DNA of 64,000 nucleotides from Rhizobium sp. TH2 (GCF_024707525.1 NZ_CP062231.1:3472001-3536000), one strand, 5' to 3'. Counted from the first letter of the stretch, positions 53,910 to 62,648 are shown. Notes: generated from the letters alone by a model not told the origin. Numbers and translations are program-made.

Positions 53910-55148
53910 TTGGGCGAACCAACGATGCAGACCGACGATGAGATCAGGGCTTCAGACAGTCGCGGCACCGCCGCTGAAGATGTGTTGGGACCCGCCCTGC
54001 GGGATACGGAATTCAACCCGCCGCGCCGACAGCCCGAACCACAGCCCGGGGCGCTTCGGCGAAAAGCTGCCGAACTCACCGTCGTGGTTCCCACCTATTC
54101 CGAACATGACAACGTCACCGAACTGGTCAGGCGGCTGAAGAACGTGCTTGCCGACCTGGATTGGGAAGTCGTCTTCGTCGACGATGACAGCCCTGATGGC
54201 ACGTCCAAGCTCGCGAAATCGATCGGCGCAACCGATCCCCATGTAAGATGCATTCGAAGGGTGGGGCGGCGTGGCCTCTCAGGCGCCTGTATCGAGGGCA
54301 TCCTGTCCTCATCCGCCCCCGTCGTCGCAGTCATGGATGCGGACCTCCAGCACGACGAATCGCTGCTGCCTCAGATGCTGCACGAGATACGCCAGGGCGC
54401 CGACCTCGTGATTGCGAGCCGCTACACGGCAGGCGGCTCGGCGGAACAGGGCTTCTCCGACATACGGCGCTGGGGCAGCGAAACGGCGACGCGCATGGCG
54501 CGGACCCTGATGGGAACCGAGGTGTCCGACCCTATGTCCGGCTTCTTCATGCTCCGCCGCGAGACAATCGAGGATCATGCAAAGGCGCTGGCGGGCGAGG
54601 GCTACAAGCTGCTGATGGATATTCTCTGGACCGCGGGCAAGTCGCTGAAGACCGTCGAACTTTCCTACCGCTTCCGTGAAAGGCGGAGAGGCGAGAGCAA
54701 GCTCGATACGCTGGTGACCGTCGATTATCTGGGGCTCATGTTCTCAAAACTGTTCGGCGGCGTGCTGCCCGTCCGGTTCCTGATGTTCGGCGCTGTGGGC
54801 GTCTCGGGCATTGCCGTGCATCTTCTCGTGCTCGGCTTCGCGCTCTCGACCCTGGATCTCAGCTTCGCATGGTCGCAATTCTCAGCCGTGATGGTCGCCA
54901 TGACCTGGAACTTCGTGATCAACAACCAGCTGACCTACCGCGATGCCCGCCTGACAGGCTGGCCCTTCGTCGGCGGCCTGTTGATGTTCTACCTGGCCTG
55001 TTCCATCGGCTCGCTCGGCAATGTCGGCGTGGCAAGCTGGATTTATTCCTTCCACGCCACCGCCTGGCTCGCCGGCCTCGCCGGCGCCATCATCGGCTCG
55101 GTCTTCAACTACGCGATAAGCTCGGCGCTGATCTGGAAGCGCAAGTGA
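53910..55148 (+). CDS. Polyprenyl-phosphate glycosyltransferase fused to GtrA
   Basis: A 412-residue protein in two parts. Residues 55-290 are a GT2/dolichol-phosphate mannosyltransferase-like domain (VVPTYSEHDNVTELVRRL, VDDDSPDGT, VMDADLQHDES, DPMSGFFMLRR). Residues 290-410 hold four membrane helices of the GtrA/DPMS family (FLMFGAVGVSGIAVHLLVLG, MTWNFVINNQLTYRD). It should make a polyprenyl-phosphate sugar and flip it, feeding the GT39-like enzyme 27 bases upstream. TTG 53910 or ATG 53925 may be the start. It is the last gene with the region's normal GC content before the AT-rich block. Confidence 0.92.
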   Translation: MGEPTMQTDDEIRASDSRGTAAEDVLGPALRDTEFNPPRRQPEPQPGALRRKAAELTVVVPTYSEHDNVTELVRRLKNVLADLDWEVVFVDDDSPDGTSKLAKSIGATDPHVRCIRRVGRRGLSGACIEGILSSSAPVVAVMDADLQHDESLLPQMLHEIRQGADLVIASRYTAGGSAEQGFSDIRRWGSETATRMARTLMGTEVSDPMSGFFMLRRETIEDHAKALAGEGYKLLMDILWTAGKSLKTVELSYRFRERRRGESKLDTLVTVDYLGLMFSKLFGGVLPVRFLMFGAVGVSGIAVHLLVLGFALSTLDLSFAWSQFSAVMVAMTWNFVINNQLTYRDARLTGWPFVGGLLMFYLACSIGSLGNVGVASWIYSFHATAWLAGLAGAIIGSVFNYAISSALIWKRK

Positions 55149-55521
55149 TTTGATGGTGGACTGAGGGACGGTAATAGACAATAATTTATATAATAAAAAC
55201 AATAGCATTTTATTGAAAGCTGGAACAAGATTTAGCGACTGCTCAAAGCTTTGAGAACTGGGTGCAACTACCGGCCCTAGGTCGGTGCCCGCCACGTTGC
55301 ATTCCAACCCCCTCCCAAACAAACTGTGAGGAGCCTTGGCAGGCCGAGAACATTGTTGACGACGCGATCGAAGACATCTTCAATACGGGTTCGATTGCAA
55401 ACCTCATCGATCGCGTGAAAGGAAAGCGCTTGAGAAAGGGGTAACGCTTCTCATAGACGAGGCTTGAACCAGCCGAACAAATATCATACGCACTCCCGAA
55501 ACCGTCACTTCGGGGGACCGT
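55149..55521. other. AT-rich intergenic stretch with a possible gene remnant
   Basis: These 373 bases start with a strongly AT-rich part (55175-55260: runs such as AATTTATATAATAAAAAC). A short frame ending at 55444 encodes AENIVDDAIEDIFNTGSIAN followed by LIDRVKGKRLRKG, which looks like a protein C-terminus without a proper beginning, so it may be the relic of a lost gene. No tRNA, terminator or clear promoter was found. It marks the edge between GC-rich and AT-richer DNA. Confidence 0.4.
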
Positions 55522-57861
55522 ATGTACGACCTGCTATTGACGCAAATTGACCAACGTTCCTTCCTCACGCGCGCTCCGATCATGGCCGCCAAGGCCTTTT
55601 GGGCGAGCATGGGAGAGCCGTTCAGTTTACGTGCAGTCAGTGATTTCGCGGTAGCTGTTGCAAGGGACTATGTCGCAAGCGGGCACAGCGATCCAGTCGC
55701 CATCCAAGTCCCGTTTGGTAATGCAATTGTCGTGGTGATTCTTGCGCGGGATACGCCCGCCAAGGCTATCCGGGTCACTCAGAGTTTTGGCGGTCTGTAT
55801 TACAAGCCTGCGGAAAAGCTTCTGCATTTTGACCATGGCGGCGCGGTCGTTACAACCTACATCGCGGAAGCCCCGTGGGAGAAACTGCCAAGTTTCATTG
55901 ATTGCTCCCCTGCGATCGGCGTGGCGAATGATGGCGTCAGTTGGACGCGCGAGTATCTTGAAACCGCATTGGTCAGCAGACTGATTCCCCGCGAGCCCTA
56001 CAAAAAAAATAGGCGAACTGCTTCGACCGCGGTGGGATTAAAGGAGCGGGTCACTATCGGAGTGCCTGTCTATAATTCGCCGCACCTCTTCACGAAACTC
56101 ATCAACGACTTGAACGGGTCTCTGCCCGACGATCCCCTCTTGGAGATTTGCTTCGTCGATGACTGCGGCGATAGTTTCAGTGCAACAACGCTGCGAGAAG
56201 CGGTCGGGAAGTTGCGTGGGAACTTTCAATCAACCGGGGTTACCATATCGAGGAATCCCGAAAACAAGGGCTTCATCACCACCTGCAATGAACTTTTTGC
56301 TAAGGCTCGGACAGATGCCAGCATTTTCGTTCTCCTAACGACAGACATACGTCTGCCGCCAAATTGGCTTGATCGAGTGCTTGAGCCATTTCGCCGGCAC
56401 AAAGAGGTGGCAATTGCTACGCCGTGGGCAGTCAACGGCGCAAATCTTGCGGTGGAGAATTTGCCGGGCTTCTCGTGGCGGGAAATGGACGAAATCGCTG
56501 GCCAGCACGCCCCAAGATACCTCGATGCCGAAACGACAGTTGGGTATTGCATGGCGGTTCGATCTGAAGCCATGGGCGCCAACGAATCGCTCTTCAGTCT
56601 CGTGTTTGAGAACGGCTATGGAGACGACAGCGATCTGTACTACCGCATGGTCATGAAAGGCTATCGCGGTGTCGTAGTCGATAACATGGTGATTTACCAT
56701 CAAGGTGGCGGTTCATTCAATTTGCTCGACAACGTCGAAGCGTTGAGGAGTGACAACTTCAAAACGTTCTCATCAATCTGGATGCCGATATACCAAGCTA
56801 GAATTCATGCCGCAGCAGCCAAATTGAATAGCCTGAAGTCGAGCAGATTTGTGCCCGGCACCCCGCCAGAGTGCGACATCCTGTTCGTACTCCCCCTTGA
56901 TTATCGGAAGGCGGGAGGGGTCGAGGCGGTCTTCAAGTTCGTTGAGGGTTTGCAGGACAGAGGGATCAATGCCAGGATCTACTCCATTCGTCATCACGAA
57001 GATGCGGATACTGTGCAGTATGAATATCGTGCTGTCAGTGCGCGGGAAATGGAAGGTGTTGGGGAGGTCCTACGTTACTTCGGGCGACCGTCGATTGTAG
57101 TGGCAACTTCACATGACACCGCACCTTATGTGCAAGCGCTGAGGCAAATGCTCGGGTGCCAAGCGTGGCATTTCGTACAAGGCCCGGAAATGGCGTTTTC
57201 AAGCGGAGCTTTTAGCTCGAGAGTCGTCCGAGATTTGCAGAAAGCCGATCGCATCCTCTGCGTGTCGGACTATTTGGCGGAGTTGATCAGTGCCGTTGCT
57301 CAAAGAGAGGCGGACGTAATACCATATGGCCCAGATCCGAATGAGTTCTATCCTCTTGGAAAAAATTCGGAAAAGACCATAGCGGTCCATTTTGCCGGCC
57401 GAGCTGACAAGGGAAGCGACCTCGCTGGGATTGCTGTCCCTATCTTGTTGAACCACGGCTACGCTGTCGAGGCCTTTGGCGAAGTGAGTTCCTATTTCGA
57501 ATACGATCCGCGAGTTGTTCAGCATGGGTTCGCCAACGCGGGTAAACTCCGCAAGCTATTTCAACGATGCTCGCACTACCTCGATCTCAGCCGATATGAG
57601 GGCCTAGGGCTACTTGGGCTGGAGGCGCTTTCCTGCGGGGCTTTGCCCATAACAATGGCCAATGGCGGCACTGCCGAAATCTTGGAACGGTTCGACGCGG
57701 GGGTCGTGCTTCGTGGCATCGCTGACTTGCACCGACTTCCTGAGATCATAGAAGCGGCTGAGTCGATCGACGTACTGGCGGCAGCGGCAAGAGTGAGAGC
57801 GTCAGTGGGTCTTCAAAATGCTGTGGATCGGTTCGCAGCCGTCCTGGAGGACGAACAATGA
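55522..57861 (+). CDS. Bifunctional GT2-GT4 glycosyltransferase
   Basis: A 779-residue fusion. Residues 1-165 are of unknown type. A GT2 domain covers about 175-430 (VTIGVPVYNSPHLFTKL, VDDCGDS, FVLLTTDIRLPPNW, DDSDLYYRM as the late acidic motif). A GT4-like domain covers about 465-775 (DILFVLPLDYRKAGGVEAVF, HFVQGPEMAF, RYEGLGLLGLEALSCGALPI). Codon use is AT-richer than in flanking genes, suggesting transfer. The stop overlaps the start of the next gene (ATGA). Large GT2-GT4 fusions of this type are found in O-antigen or capsule clusters and can add two sugars in turn. Confidence 0.88.
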   Translation: MYDLLLTQIDQRSFLTRAPIMAAKAFWASMGEPFSLRAVSDFAVAVARDYVASGHSDPVAIQVPFGNAIVVVILARDTPAKAIRVTQSFGGLYYKPAEKLLHFDHGGAVVTTYIAEAPWEKLPSFIDCSPAIGVANDGVSWTREYLETALVSRLIPREPYKKNRRTASTAVGLKERVTIGVPVYNSPHLFTKLINDLNGSLPDDPLLEICFVDDCGDSFSATTLREAVGKLRGNFQSTGVTISRNPENKGFITTCNELFAKARTDASIFVLLTTDIRLPPNWLDRVLEPFRRHKEVAIATPWAVNGANLAVENLPGFSWREMDEIAGQHAPRYLDAETTVGYCMAVRSEAMGANESLFSLVFENGYGDDSDLYYRMVMKGYRGVVVDNMVIYHQGGGSFNLLDNVEALRSDNFKTFSSIWMPIYQARIHAAAAKLNSLKSSRFVPGTPPECDILFVLPLDYRKAGGVEAVFKFVEGLQDRGINARIYSIRHHEDADTVQYEYRAVSAREMEGVGEVLRYFGRPSIVVATSHDTAPYVQALRQMLGCQAWHFVQGPEMAFSSGAFSSRVVRDLQKADRILCVSDYLAELISAVAQREADVIPYGPDPNEFYPLGKNSEKTIAVHFAGRADKGSDLAGIAVPILLNHGYAVEAFGEVSSYFEYDPRVVQHGFANAGKLRKLFQRCSHYLDLSRYEGLGLLGLEALSCGALPITMANGGTAEILERFDAGVVLRGIADLHRLPEIIEAAESIDVLAAAARVRASVGLQNAVDRFAAVLEDEQ

Positions 57862-58757
57862 ACTTGGCACCCTCGTATGAATTCGGCGCCACCACCCCTA
57901 GTGATCGCCATATCGTGGGCTGGTGCAGGAACACCACTGATCGGCAGCCCGTGGAGGTGCTGTTCAAGTCCGGCGGTAAGACCCTGTTTAGCGTGACGGC
58001 AAGCCAAGAGGTCGACGTACAAGGCAGCAATGATGAGCCATGTGGTTTCGACGTCATCGTAGATGCCGATTTCTGGATTGTTTACAGCCAACTGGATGTA
58101 TGCACCCCCGCTGGGGATATGATTGCGAGCCTGGAGAGATCTCTGGTTCGCGTCAAGAAGCGCTCCGACATTGCGGGACCAGAACATCCGCAAATGGAGC
58201 ATAAATTCGACCATCCGAGCCCATTGAAGATCTCAGGTAGGCTGCACTATAGAGGCGATGCCGCGTCATACCATTACGTCAAACTCTTCAGTCGAGGAGA
58301 GCTAGAAGCGCATCTTACGCCGACTCCCGGCCCGACAAAAGAGGCAGACGATGAGGCGGATAGCGAGTTCTGCTACAGGTTTGATGCCGTAAAAGGGCGC
58401 CCGATCCTCGATCGTCTAGTGTTCGTGGTTGTCGACGATCGCTTTGCTTTTTTGACGAAAGCGCACACTCCTTCATTTCTGAAGCATGACGAAAGCAACT
58501 ATGTTTTGCCGCTGCCGATTGACTTGAATGACGTGGTAGGAACACAGACCCTTGGTGCGGATACCCCGCAGCAAGTGTTGTTGTACGGCATGAAACAATT
58601 CCTTGGATGGGGATGGGGTACGGTGCTGGTCTTTGATCGGCAAATCGATGTGAAAGTGGCTATTAGCTTGGCGGACGGCTCATCGGTACGGGTAGCTCAT
58701 ACCAATGGCAACCTCGGAATCGCCCAACACTCCCCGAAGGTTTTGAAAGATGCGTAG
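57858..58757 (+). CDS. Unknown protein in the AT-rich glycan block
   Basis: A 299-residue protein without a signal peptide or membrane segment. I do not recognise a named family. The first 65 residues (HIVGWCRNTTDRQPVEVLFK, then CGFDVIVDADF) resemble short beta-rich modules of the GWA...GF type found next to glycosyltransferase domains. The middle (residues 110-215) has another beta-like unit (ISGRLHYRGDAASYHYVKLF). The C-terminal part has QVLLYGMKQFLGWGWGTVLV. The start overlaps the GT2-GT4 stop, and its end overlaps the sulfotransferase start by 8 bases. A glycan-binding or accessory role is guesswork. Confidence 0.7.
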   Translation: MNLAPSYEFGATTPSDRHIVGWCRNTTDRQPVEVLFKSGGKTLFSVTASQEVDVQGSNDEPCGFDVIVDADFWIVYSQLDVCTPAGDMIASLERSLVRVKKRSDIAGPEHPQMEHKFDHPSPLKISGRLHYRGDAASYHYVKLFSRGELEAHLTPTPGPTKEADDEADSEFCYRFDAVKGRPILDRLVFVVVDDRFAFLTKAHTPSFLKHDESNYVLPLPIDLNDVVGTQTLGADTPQQVLLYGMKQFLGWGWGTVLVFDRQIDVKVAISLADGSSVRVAHTNGNLGIAQHSPKVLKDA

Positions 58758-59475
58758 ACCTTTATTTTTTTCACACATCCCAAAGACGGCCGGAGGCTCT
58801 GTTTCAAGATCCATCCGGAGCTTGTTTGCCGGCGAGAAAATTATCGATTTCGAGAGTTCCGCGCCCTTGTTCCGGGTCAGTGATGGTGAGTTGGCGTCGG
58901 CCAGCATGCTTACCGGTCACGCCGGGCCCAATCTGGCGCACCGTCTTTCGGAAGACACGATCACGATGACAGTGCTCCGGGACCCGGTTAAGCGCGTTCT
59001 TTCAACGTATAACTTCTTTGTGGCGAATGAAGTGCTGGAACCGGGCTTGACGGACTTCATTGTCAACAAGTTCAATCTTTGGGCGATCGACAACCTCATG
59101 ACATGGATGCTCGTCCATGATCACACGGCTGCGGGAAGGCGAGACGAGCCCTGGCGCGATTGGACCGAAGACATGCTTCTTGAAGAAGCATTCGCGGTAC
59201 TGCAGAAAATAAACATCATTGGCGTGGCCGATGATCTCGGCGAGGTGCTTGGAAGACTGGAAGCGGTCTATGAAAGGAAGCCTCTGCCGCTGGAGCGCGT
59301 CAATCAAGTCGATCGGCACATTGAGGCTCCAACCGAAGAAGAGCTTGAAATGATCAGGAGCTACAATCGGCTTGATCAGTTGGTGTATGAAGAGGCTCTT
59401 CGTGTGAAAGATGACGTGTGGGAGCGAACGCGCGAATCGGTCACGGCGCTGCAATTCACGAACAATTTCATCTGA
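58750..59475 (+). CDS. Sulfotransferase family 2-like protein
   Basis: A 241-residue P-loop protein. FFSHIPKTAGGSVSRSIRSL (about residues 6-25) is the 5'-phosphosulfate-binding loop of carbohydrate sulfotransferases, and MTVLRDPVKRVLSTYNFFV (about 75-93) carries the 3'-phosphate-binding Arg/Ser pair. The enzyme should transfer sulfate from PAPS to a sugar hydroxyl. There is no signal or membrane anchor, so it acts in the cytosol, probably on a lipid-linked or Nod-factor-like glycan. It overlaps the upstream gene by 8 bases, and an 10-base gap follows. Confidence 0.88.
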   Translation: MRRPLFFSHIPKTAGGSVSRSIRSLFAGEKIIDFESSAPLFRVSDGELASASMLTGHAGPNLAHRLSEDTITMTVLRDPVKRVLSTYNFFVANEVLEPGLTDFIVNKFNLWAIDNLMTWMLVHDHTAAGRRDEPWRDWTEDMLLEEAFAVLQKINIIGVADDLGEVLGRLEAVYERKPLPLERVNQVDRHIEAPTEEELEMIRSYNRLDQLVYEEALRVKDDVWERTRESVTALQFTNNFI

Positions 59476-59485
59476 GAGGGCTCAC

Positions 59486-60241
59486 GTGTCGAACCACTTA
59501 TTGATCGGTGGCACTGGCCGGGCCGGAACCAGCTTTCTCGTACGCTTCCTGCATGAAGTTGGGCTGGACACTCACATCGGGAGACGTGGTGGAAGCGCGT
59601 CCTGGTTTGAAGGCGTCAACGCGGGGTTCGAGGACGTGTTGGTTGAGGGCGCGCCACAGCCAGCGCCTTATGTGGTCAAATCTCCCTCGTTGACCGAGTT
59701 CATCGAGCCTCTGTTGGCGCGGAACGACATCATTATAGACGGCGTTATAATTCCGGTGCGCGACCTGATGGACGCGGCGACAAGTAGGTGTGTTCAGGAG
59801 GTAGCGGCGATCCATGCGAAGTCTCCGTGGATGCTCAAGCAGCCGTCCGCGTGGACGACTTGGGGCTACACACCCGGTGGCGTGCTCGTCTCGATCGATC
59901 CTCGCGACCAAGCGCAGTTGTTGGCGGTCGGCTTCTTCAATCTGGTCGAGAAACTGGTGGCGGCCGACATTCCAATCCATTTTTTGTCGTTTCCACGACT
60001 CGTCTACGATGCCGGATATCTGGTCGACAAGCTCCGCAAATTCATACCAGGTTCTATGACGGATGAGCAGGCGATAGCCGCTCATGCATCGATTGCAGAT
60101 GGTGACAAGGTTCGAATTGATGGCACCGCGCGGGAGGACGATTCGATCGAAATTTCTGCACTCAAAATGGAGCTTGAAAAGGTAAGGCAACGCGAAAAAG
60201 ACGCCCTCGCCGAGATAATCAGATTGAAGTCTCAGTTATGA
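59486..60241 (+). CDS. Sulfotransferase-like P-loop protein with C-terminal coiled coil
   Basis: A 251-residue protein from GTG 59486 (GAGAGGG upstream). The P-loop is IGGTGRAGTSFLVRFLHEVG (residues 7-26), similar to sulfotransferase-3 or kinase-type loops; YVVKSPSLTEF and IIDGVIIPVRDLMDAATSRC follow in sulfotransferase order, the Arg-Asp in PVRDL being a candidate 3'-phosphate site. The last 30 residues (ALKMELEKVRQREKDALAEI) form a short coiled coil, unusual for this fold. It is the last gene of the AT-rich block. Sulfotransferase activity is likely but not certain. Confidence 0.72.
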   Translation: MSNHLLIGGTGRAGTSFLVRFLHEVGLDTHIGRRGGSASWFEGVNAGFEDVLVEGAPQPAPYVVKSPSLTEFIEPLLARNDIIIDGVIIPVRDLMDAATSRCVQEVAAIHAKSPWMLKQPSAWTTWGYTPGGVLVSIDPRDQAQLLAVGFFNLVEKLVAADIPIHFLSFPRLVYDAGYLVDKLRKFIPGSMTDEQAIAAHASIADGDKVRIDGTAREDDSIEISALKMELEKVRQREKDALAEIIRLKSQL

Positions 60242-60407
60242 AATGCGACCGGCGACGTGCGACAGCAGCGGAATTGTGAGCGAGGCAGCGGGCGACGCCA
60301 GAAGGTCAATCTACGCCAAGGCCTAAGCTGCCCAGCAGCAAACGCCAAGTTTGGACCAACACAGGCGAAAAACACTTTAAAATACGCATACTTGCAAGGA
60401 AATCAAA

Positions 60408-60420
60408 ACGCTAAAAGCGT
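60408..60420 (-). terminator. Short hairpin-T-run after the tRNA gene
   Basis: On the minus strand ACGCT-TTT-AGCGT is followed by TTTGATTTCC, immediately after the tRNA 3' end. The stem is only five base pairs but has the right placement and a partial T-run. Confidence 0.5.
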
Positions 60421-60422
60421 GA

Positions 60423-60498
60423 TGGTGGGCCCGGAGGGACTCGAACCCCCAACCAAGCGGTTATGAGCCGCCGGCTCTAACCATTGAGCTACAGGCCC
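60423..60498 (-). tRNA. tRNA-Ile(CAU), lysidine type
   Basis: A complete 76-base cloverleaf with encoded CCA. The acceptor stem is GGGCCTG paired with CGGGCCC; the D arm is GCTC-AATGGTTA-GAGC; the anticodon loop is CTCATAA (anticodon CAU) on stem GGCGG/CCGCT; the T arm has GGTTCGAGTCC. The GCTTGGTT variable region and the anticodon stem follow E. coli tRNA-Ile2 rather than elongator tRNA-Met, so C34 should be changed to lysidine by TilS to read AUA. The gene borders the AT-rich block, a typical island insertion site. Confidence 0.85.
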
Positions 60499-60621
60499 AC
60501 TCTGCCCTCGTGCGGGCGCGATGCAATGGTCATTGACGTGGCGAAGGCTCTAGCGGAAAAATCGGAGGCGGGCAAGCCGCCGCCGCAAAAGGCGCACAAT
60601 CGATTGCGAGGAGGTATGTTC

Positions 60622-61374
60622 ATGCAACTCAAGGGGAAAACCATGCCCGTCTACCCGTTCCGTCTCACGCTCGCCGCCCTCGCCGTCGTGGCAGTGCCGC
60701 TATCGGTGGCTTCCGCCCACGCATCCGACAAGAAGGAGCCGGTGATCGTGGTTTCCGGCCAGGGCGATGCCTCGGTCGTGCCCGATCTTGCCATCGTCAC
60801 GCTGAGCGTGGCCGAGACAGCCAAGACCGCGCGCGAGGCACTCGATATCAACAATGGCGCCATGACATCGGTCATGAAGGCCTTGAAAGACCAGGGGATT
60901 GCCGACCGCGACCTGCAGACGTCCGGCCTCGCCATCCAGCCGCAATACAGCTATCCGCAGAACGAGGACGGCACGCCGAAGCTGCCCATTCTCAACGGCT
61001 ACACCGTCACCAATGGCCTGACCGTTCGGGTGCGTGATCTCGCCAAGCTCGGCGCGATCCTCGACCAATCGGTCACATCAGGCGTCAACCAGGGTGGCGA
61101 CATCCGCTTCACCAACGATAACCCGGAAAAGGCGCTCGAAGAGGCCCGGACCGAGGCCGTCAAGAACGCCGCCGCCAAGGCGAAGACGCTCGCCGATGCC
61201 GCGGGCGTAAAACTCGGCCGCGTCGTCGAGATCAGCGAAAGCGTCGGTGGTGCCGATCCGCAGCCGATGATGCGGATGCAGATGGCCAAGGAAGCGGCCG
61301 ATGCGGTGCCCATCGCGGCTGGCGAGAATACCTATGTCGTCAATGTCAGCGTGACCTTCGCGATCGCCGAATAG
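60622..61374 (+). CDS. SIMPL-domain periplasmic protein, BP26/Omp28-like
   Basis: A 250-residue precursor. The ATG at 60622 has GAGGAGG seven bases upstream; earlier in-frame starts overlap the tRNA-side region. The signal peptide spans about residues 8-36 (MPVYPFRLTLAALAVVAVPL, ending SAHAS). The mature part is a SIMPL domain (DUF541; PVIVVSGQGDASVVPDLAIV, ILNGYTVTNGLTVRVRDLAK, ARTEAVKNAAAKAKTLADAA), closest to the Brucella BP26 antigen, a channel-like periplasmic oligomer linked to envelope stress. A terminator hairpin follows. Confidence 0.9.
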   Translation: MQLKGKTMPVYPFRLTLAALAVVAVPLSVASAHASDKKEPVIVVSGQGDASVVPDLAIVTLSVAETAKTAREALDINNGAMTSVMKALKDQGIADRDLQTSGLAIQPQYSYPQNEDGTPKLPILNGYTVTNGLTVRVRDLAKLGAILDQSVTSGVNQGGDIRFTNDNPEKALEEARTEAVKNAAAKAKTLADAAGVKLGRVVEISESVGGADPQPMMRMQMAKEAADAVPIAAGENTYVVNVSVTFAIAE

Positions 61375-61381
61375 ACAAAAA

Positions 61382-61413
61382 AGAGCCGGCTCGCTTTTCA
61401 GCGAACCGGCTCT
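61382..61413 (-). terminator. Rho-independent terminator between convergent genes
   Basis: AGAGCCGG (61382-61389) pairs with CCGGCTCT (61406-61413), extended by TCGC/GCGA around the loop TTTTCA. On the minus strand the stem is followed by TTTTTTGTC, so it best ends the transcript of the small secreted protein at 61548-61919; it may slow plus-strand transcription from the SIMPL gene too. Confidence 0.75.
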
Positions 61414-61547
61414 CGGACATGGCCAGACACCACTCACAGGCCCTGCCCTAACTTCTTGGTCCGCCCGCCTGTTCCTCCATGGCAACGAGCCATGGAGGAA
61501 GACGGTCCATCGCGAATTGGGGCGACAGATGGACCGCAGCGCTCCTG

Positions 61548-61919
61548 TTACAGGCGCGGGCAGCCGCGGACGTTGGCGAAGGAAATCTTCGCCCATGCGC
61601 CATGGATCTTGCCGGAAACAGTCACGCGGTTCGGGCCGATACGGCTGATCGCCACCTTGTTGAGGCCGTTACGCGACGCCTTGGCAAGTGCGAGGCCAGG
61701 CTGGCAGCGGCCATATCCCGGCTTGACCACGACGATCGGCGCCGGCTTGACGACAACCACGCGGCGCGGCGCGGGCTTGATCACGATACGAGGGTTCACG
61801 ACCACGTGCGGGGTCTTGACGATGACATCGACGCTGCCGGCATTGGCCTGGGACGTGGCGCCGAACGCGCCAAGGGTAACCGCTGCGGCAACTGCAATCT
61901 TTGTGAACATAGAGGTCAT
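61548..61919 (-). CDS. Small secreted protein with Val/Pro-rich segment
   Basis: A 123-residue precursor, ATG 61919 with AGGAGAG upstream. A Sec signal (MFTKIAVAAAVTLGAFGATS to ANA) is followed by a repetitive Val-Lys-Pro stretch (VIVKTPHVVVNPRIVIKPAP, RRVVVVKPAPIVVVKPG) and a compact C-terminal part with two Cys (GRCQPG, VRGCPRL) that could pair. The repeat would form extended beta or PPII structure in the periplasm. Similar Val/Pro-rich tracts occur in small envelope proteins of Rhizobiales. No named family or function is assigned. Confidence 0.78.
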   Translation of the reverse strand: MTSMFTKIAVAAAVTLGAFGATSQANAGSVDVIVKTPHVVVNPRIVIKPAPRRVVVVKPAPIVVVKPGYGRCQPGLALAKASRNGLNKVAISRIGPNRVTVSGKIHGAWAKISFANVRGCPRL

Positions 61920-62199
61920 TTTAGCTCTCCTGAAATCCTGCTTGTTTCGTACGTTCCAGGGGCCGGTTTTCGTCCCGCTCTGAAGCGTTGAGGTGACAAT
62001 AGGATGAGGAGGCTGAATGGATTTGGAACCACTCGTTCAGCAAGCATTCACATAGGTGAAAACGAACTAAATTTCTGTATTTATTGAATTATTTCCATAT
62101 TGAGCCGCCAGAAACAACGCGTAGGATCGTCTTCAGGCGGTCAGGAAAACCGCCCGGTCGATGCATCCAGCCTGAGATCCCGCAGCAGCCTCTGGTTCG

Positions 62200-62493
62200 T
62201 CAATTGATCGTTGCGATCAGTTCGCGATAGGCTTTTTCCGGAAACGCCTTCATCGTCCGGCTCCGGACGTTGCCCATCATACCGAGCGTCAGACCGAACC
62301 GGGCCATGACGGCATCATCGGGTGCGTCGCAGATCGCCACCATGTCGCAATCGCCCATGGTGAGGTAGAAATCCTTGAAGGAGCCGCCCATGGCCTCGAG
62401 CGCCTTCTTGGCAGCATCCAGGCGTTTGGGGGAGTCTCTCAGCGTGCGAGCGCCCTGATCGGTCCAGTTCAACAGCATGATATAGGTGGTCAC
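62200..62493 (-). CDS. GYD-domain protein
   Basis: A 97-residue protein with GTG at 62493 and GAGGAGG seven bases upstream. It matches the GYD family (PF08734): [20 protein letters not shown] at the start, [20 protein letters not shown] in the middle and [16 protein letters not shown] at the end. The family is a small ferredoxin-like alpha/beta fold of unknown role, common in Rhizobiales. It follows rpoD on the same strand but a terminator lies between them, so it has its own control. Confidence 0.86.
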   Translation of the reverse strand: MTTYIMLLNWTDQGARTLRDSPKRLDAAKKALEAMGGSFKDFYLTMGDCDMVAICDAPDDAVMARFGLTLGMMGNVRSRTMKAFPEKAYRELIATIN

Positions 62494-62602
62494 GGCAAAT
62501 CCTCCTCACCAGCGCCGCCTCACAGGCACTGTTCCTCATCCGCACCTGACGGGAGTTTACGCCTTGGATGCGTGCCAGGCAAACATGAACCCATGAAAAA
62601 GA

Positions 62603-62617
62603 CGGCCACAAGGGCCG
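62603..62617 (-). terminator. Rho-independent terminator after rpoD
   Basis: On the minus strand, 31 bases after the rpoD stop, CGGCC and GGCCG form a perfect five-base stem with a five-base loop, followed by TCTTTTTC. The flanking bases add partial pairing (ACGGC side). Confidence 0.7.
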
Positions 62618-62648
62618 CCGTTTCTACCGGACTCAAACCAGGGCCATC

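Noticed and set aside
60242..60422. Direct repeat of the tRNA end marking an island att site
   Set aside because: I looked near 55.2 and 60.3 kb and saw no repeat of the tRNA 3' sequence, so island boundaries rest on composition only.
60423..60498. tRNA-Met(CAU)
   Set aside because: The anticodon alone allows it, but the anticodon stem and the GCTTGGTT variable region follow tRNA-Ile2; elongator Met genes in this group usually have a GGAATCATAATCC-like arm. Some doubt remains.
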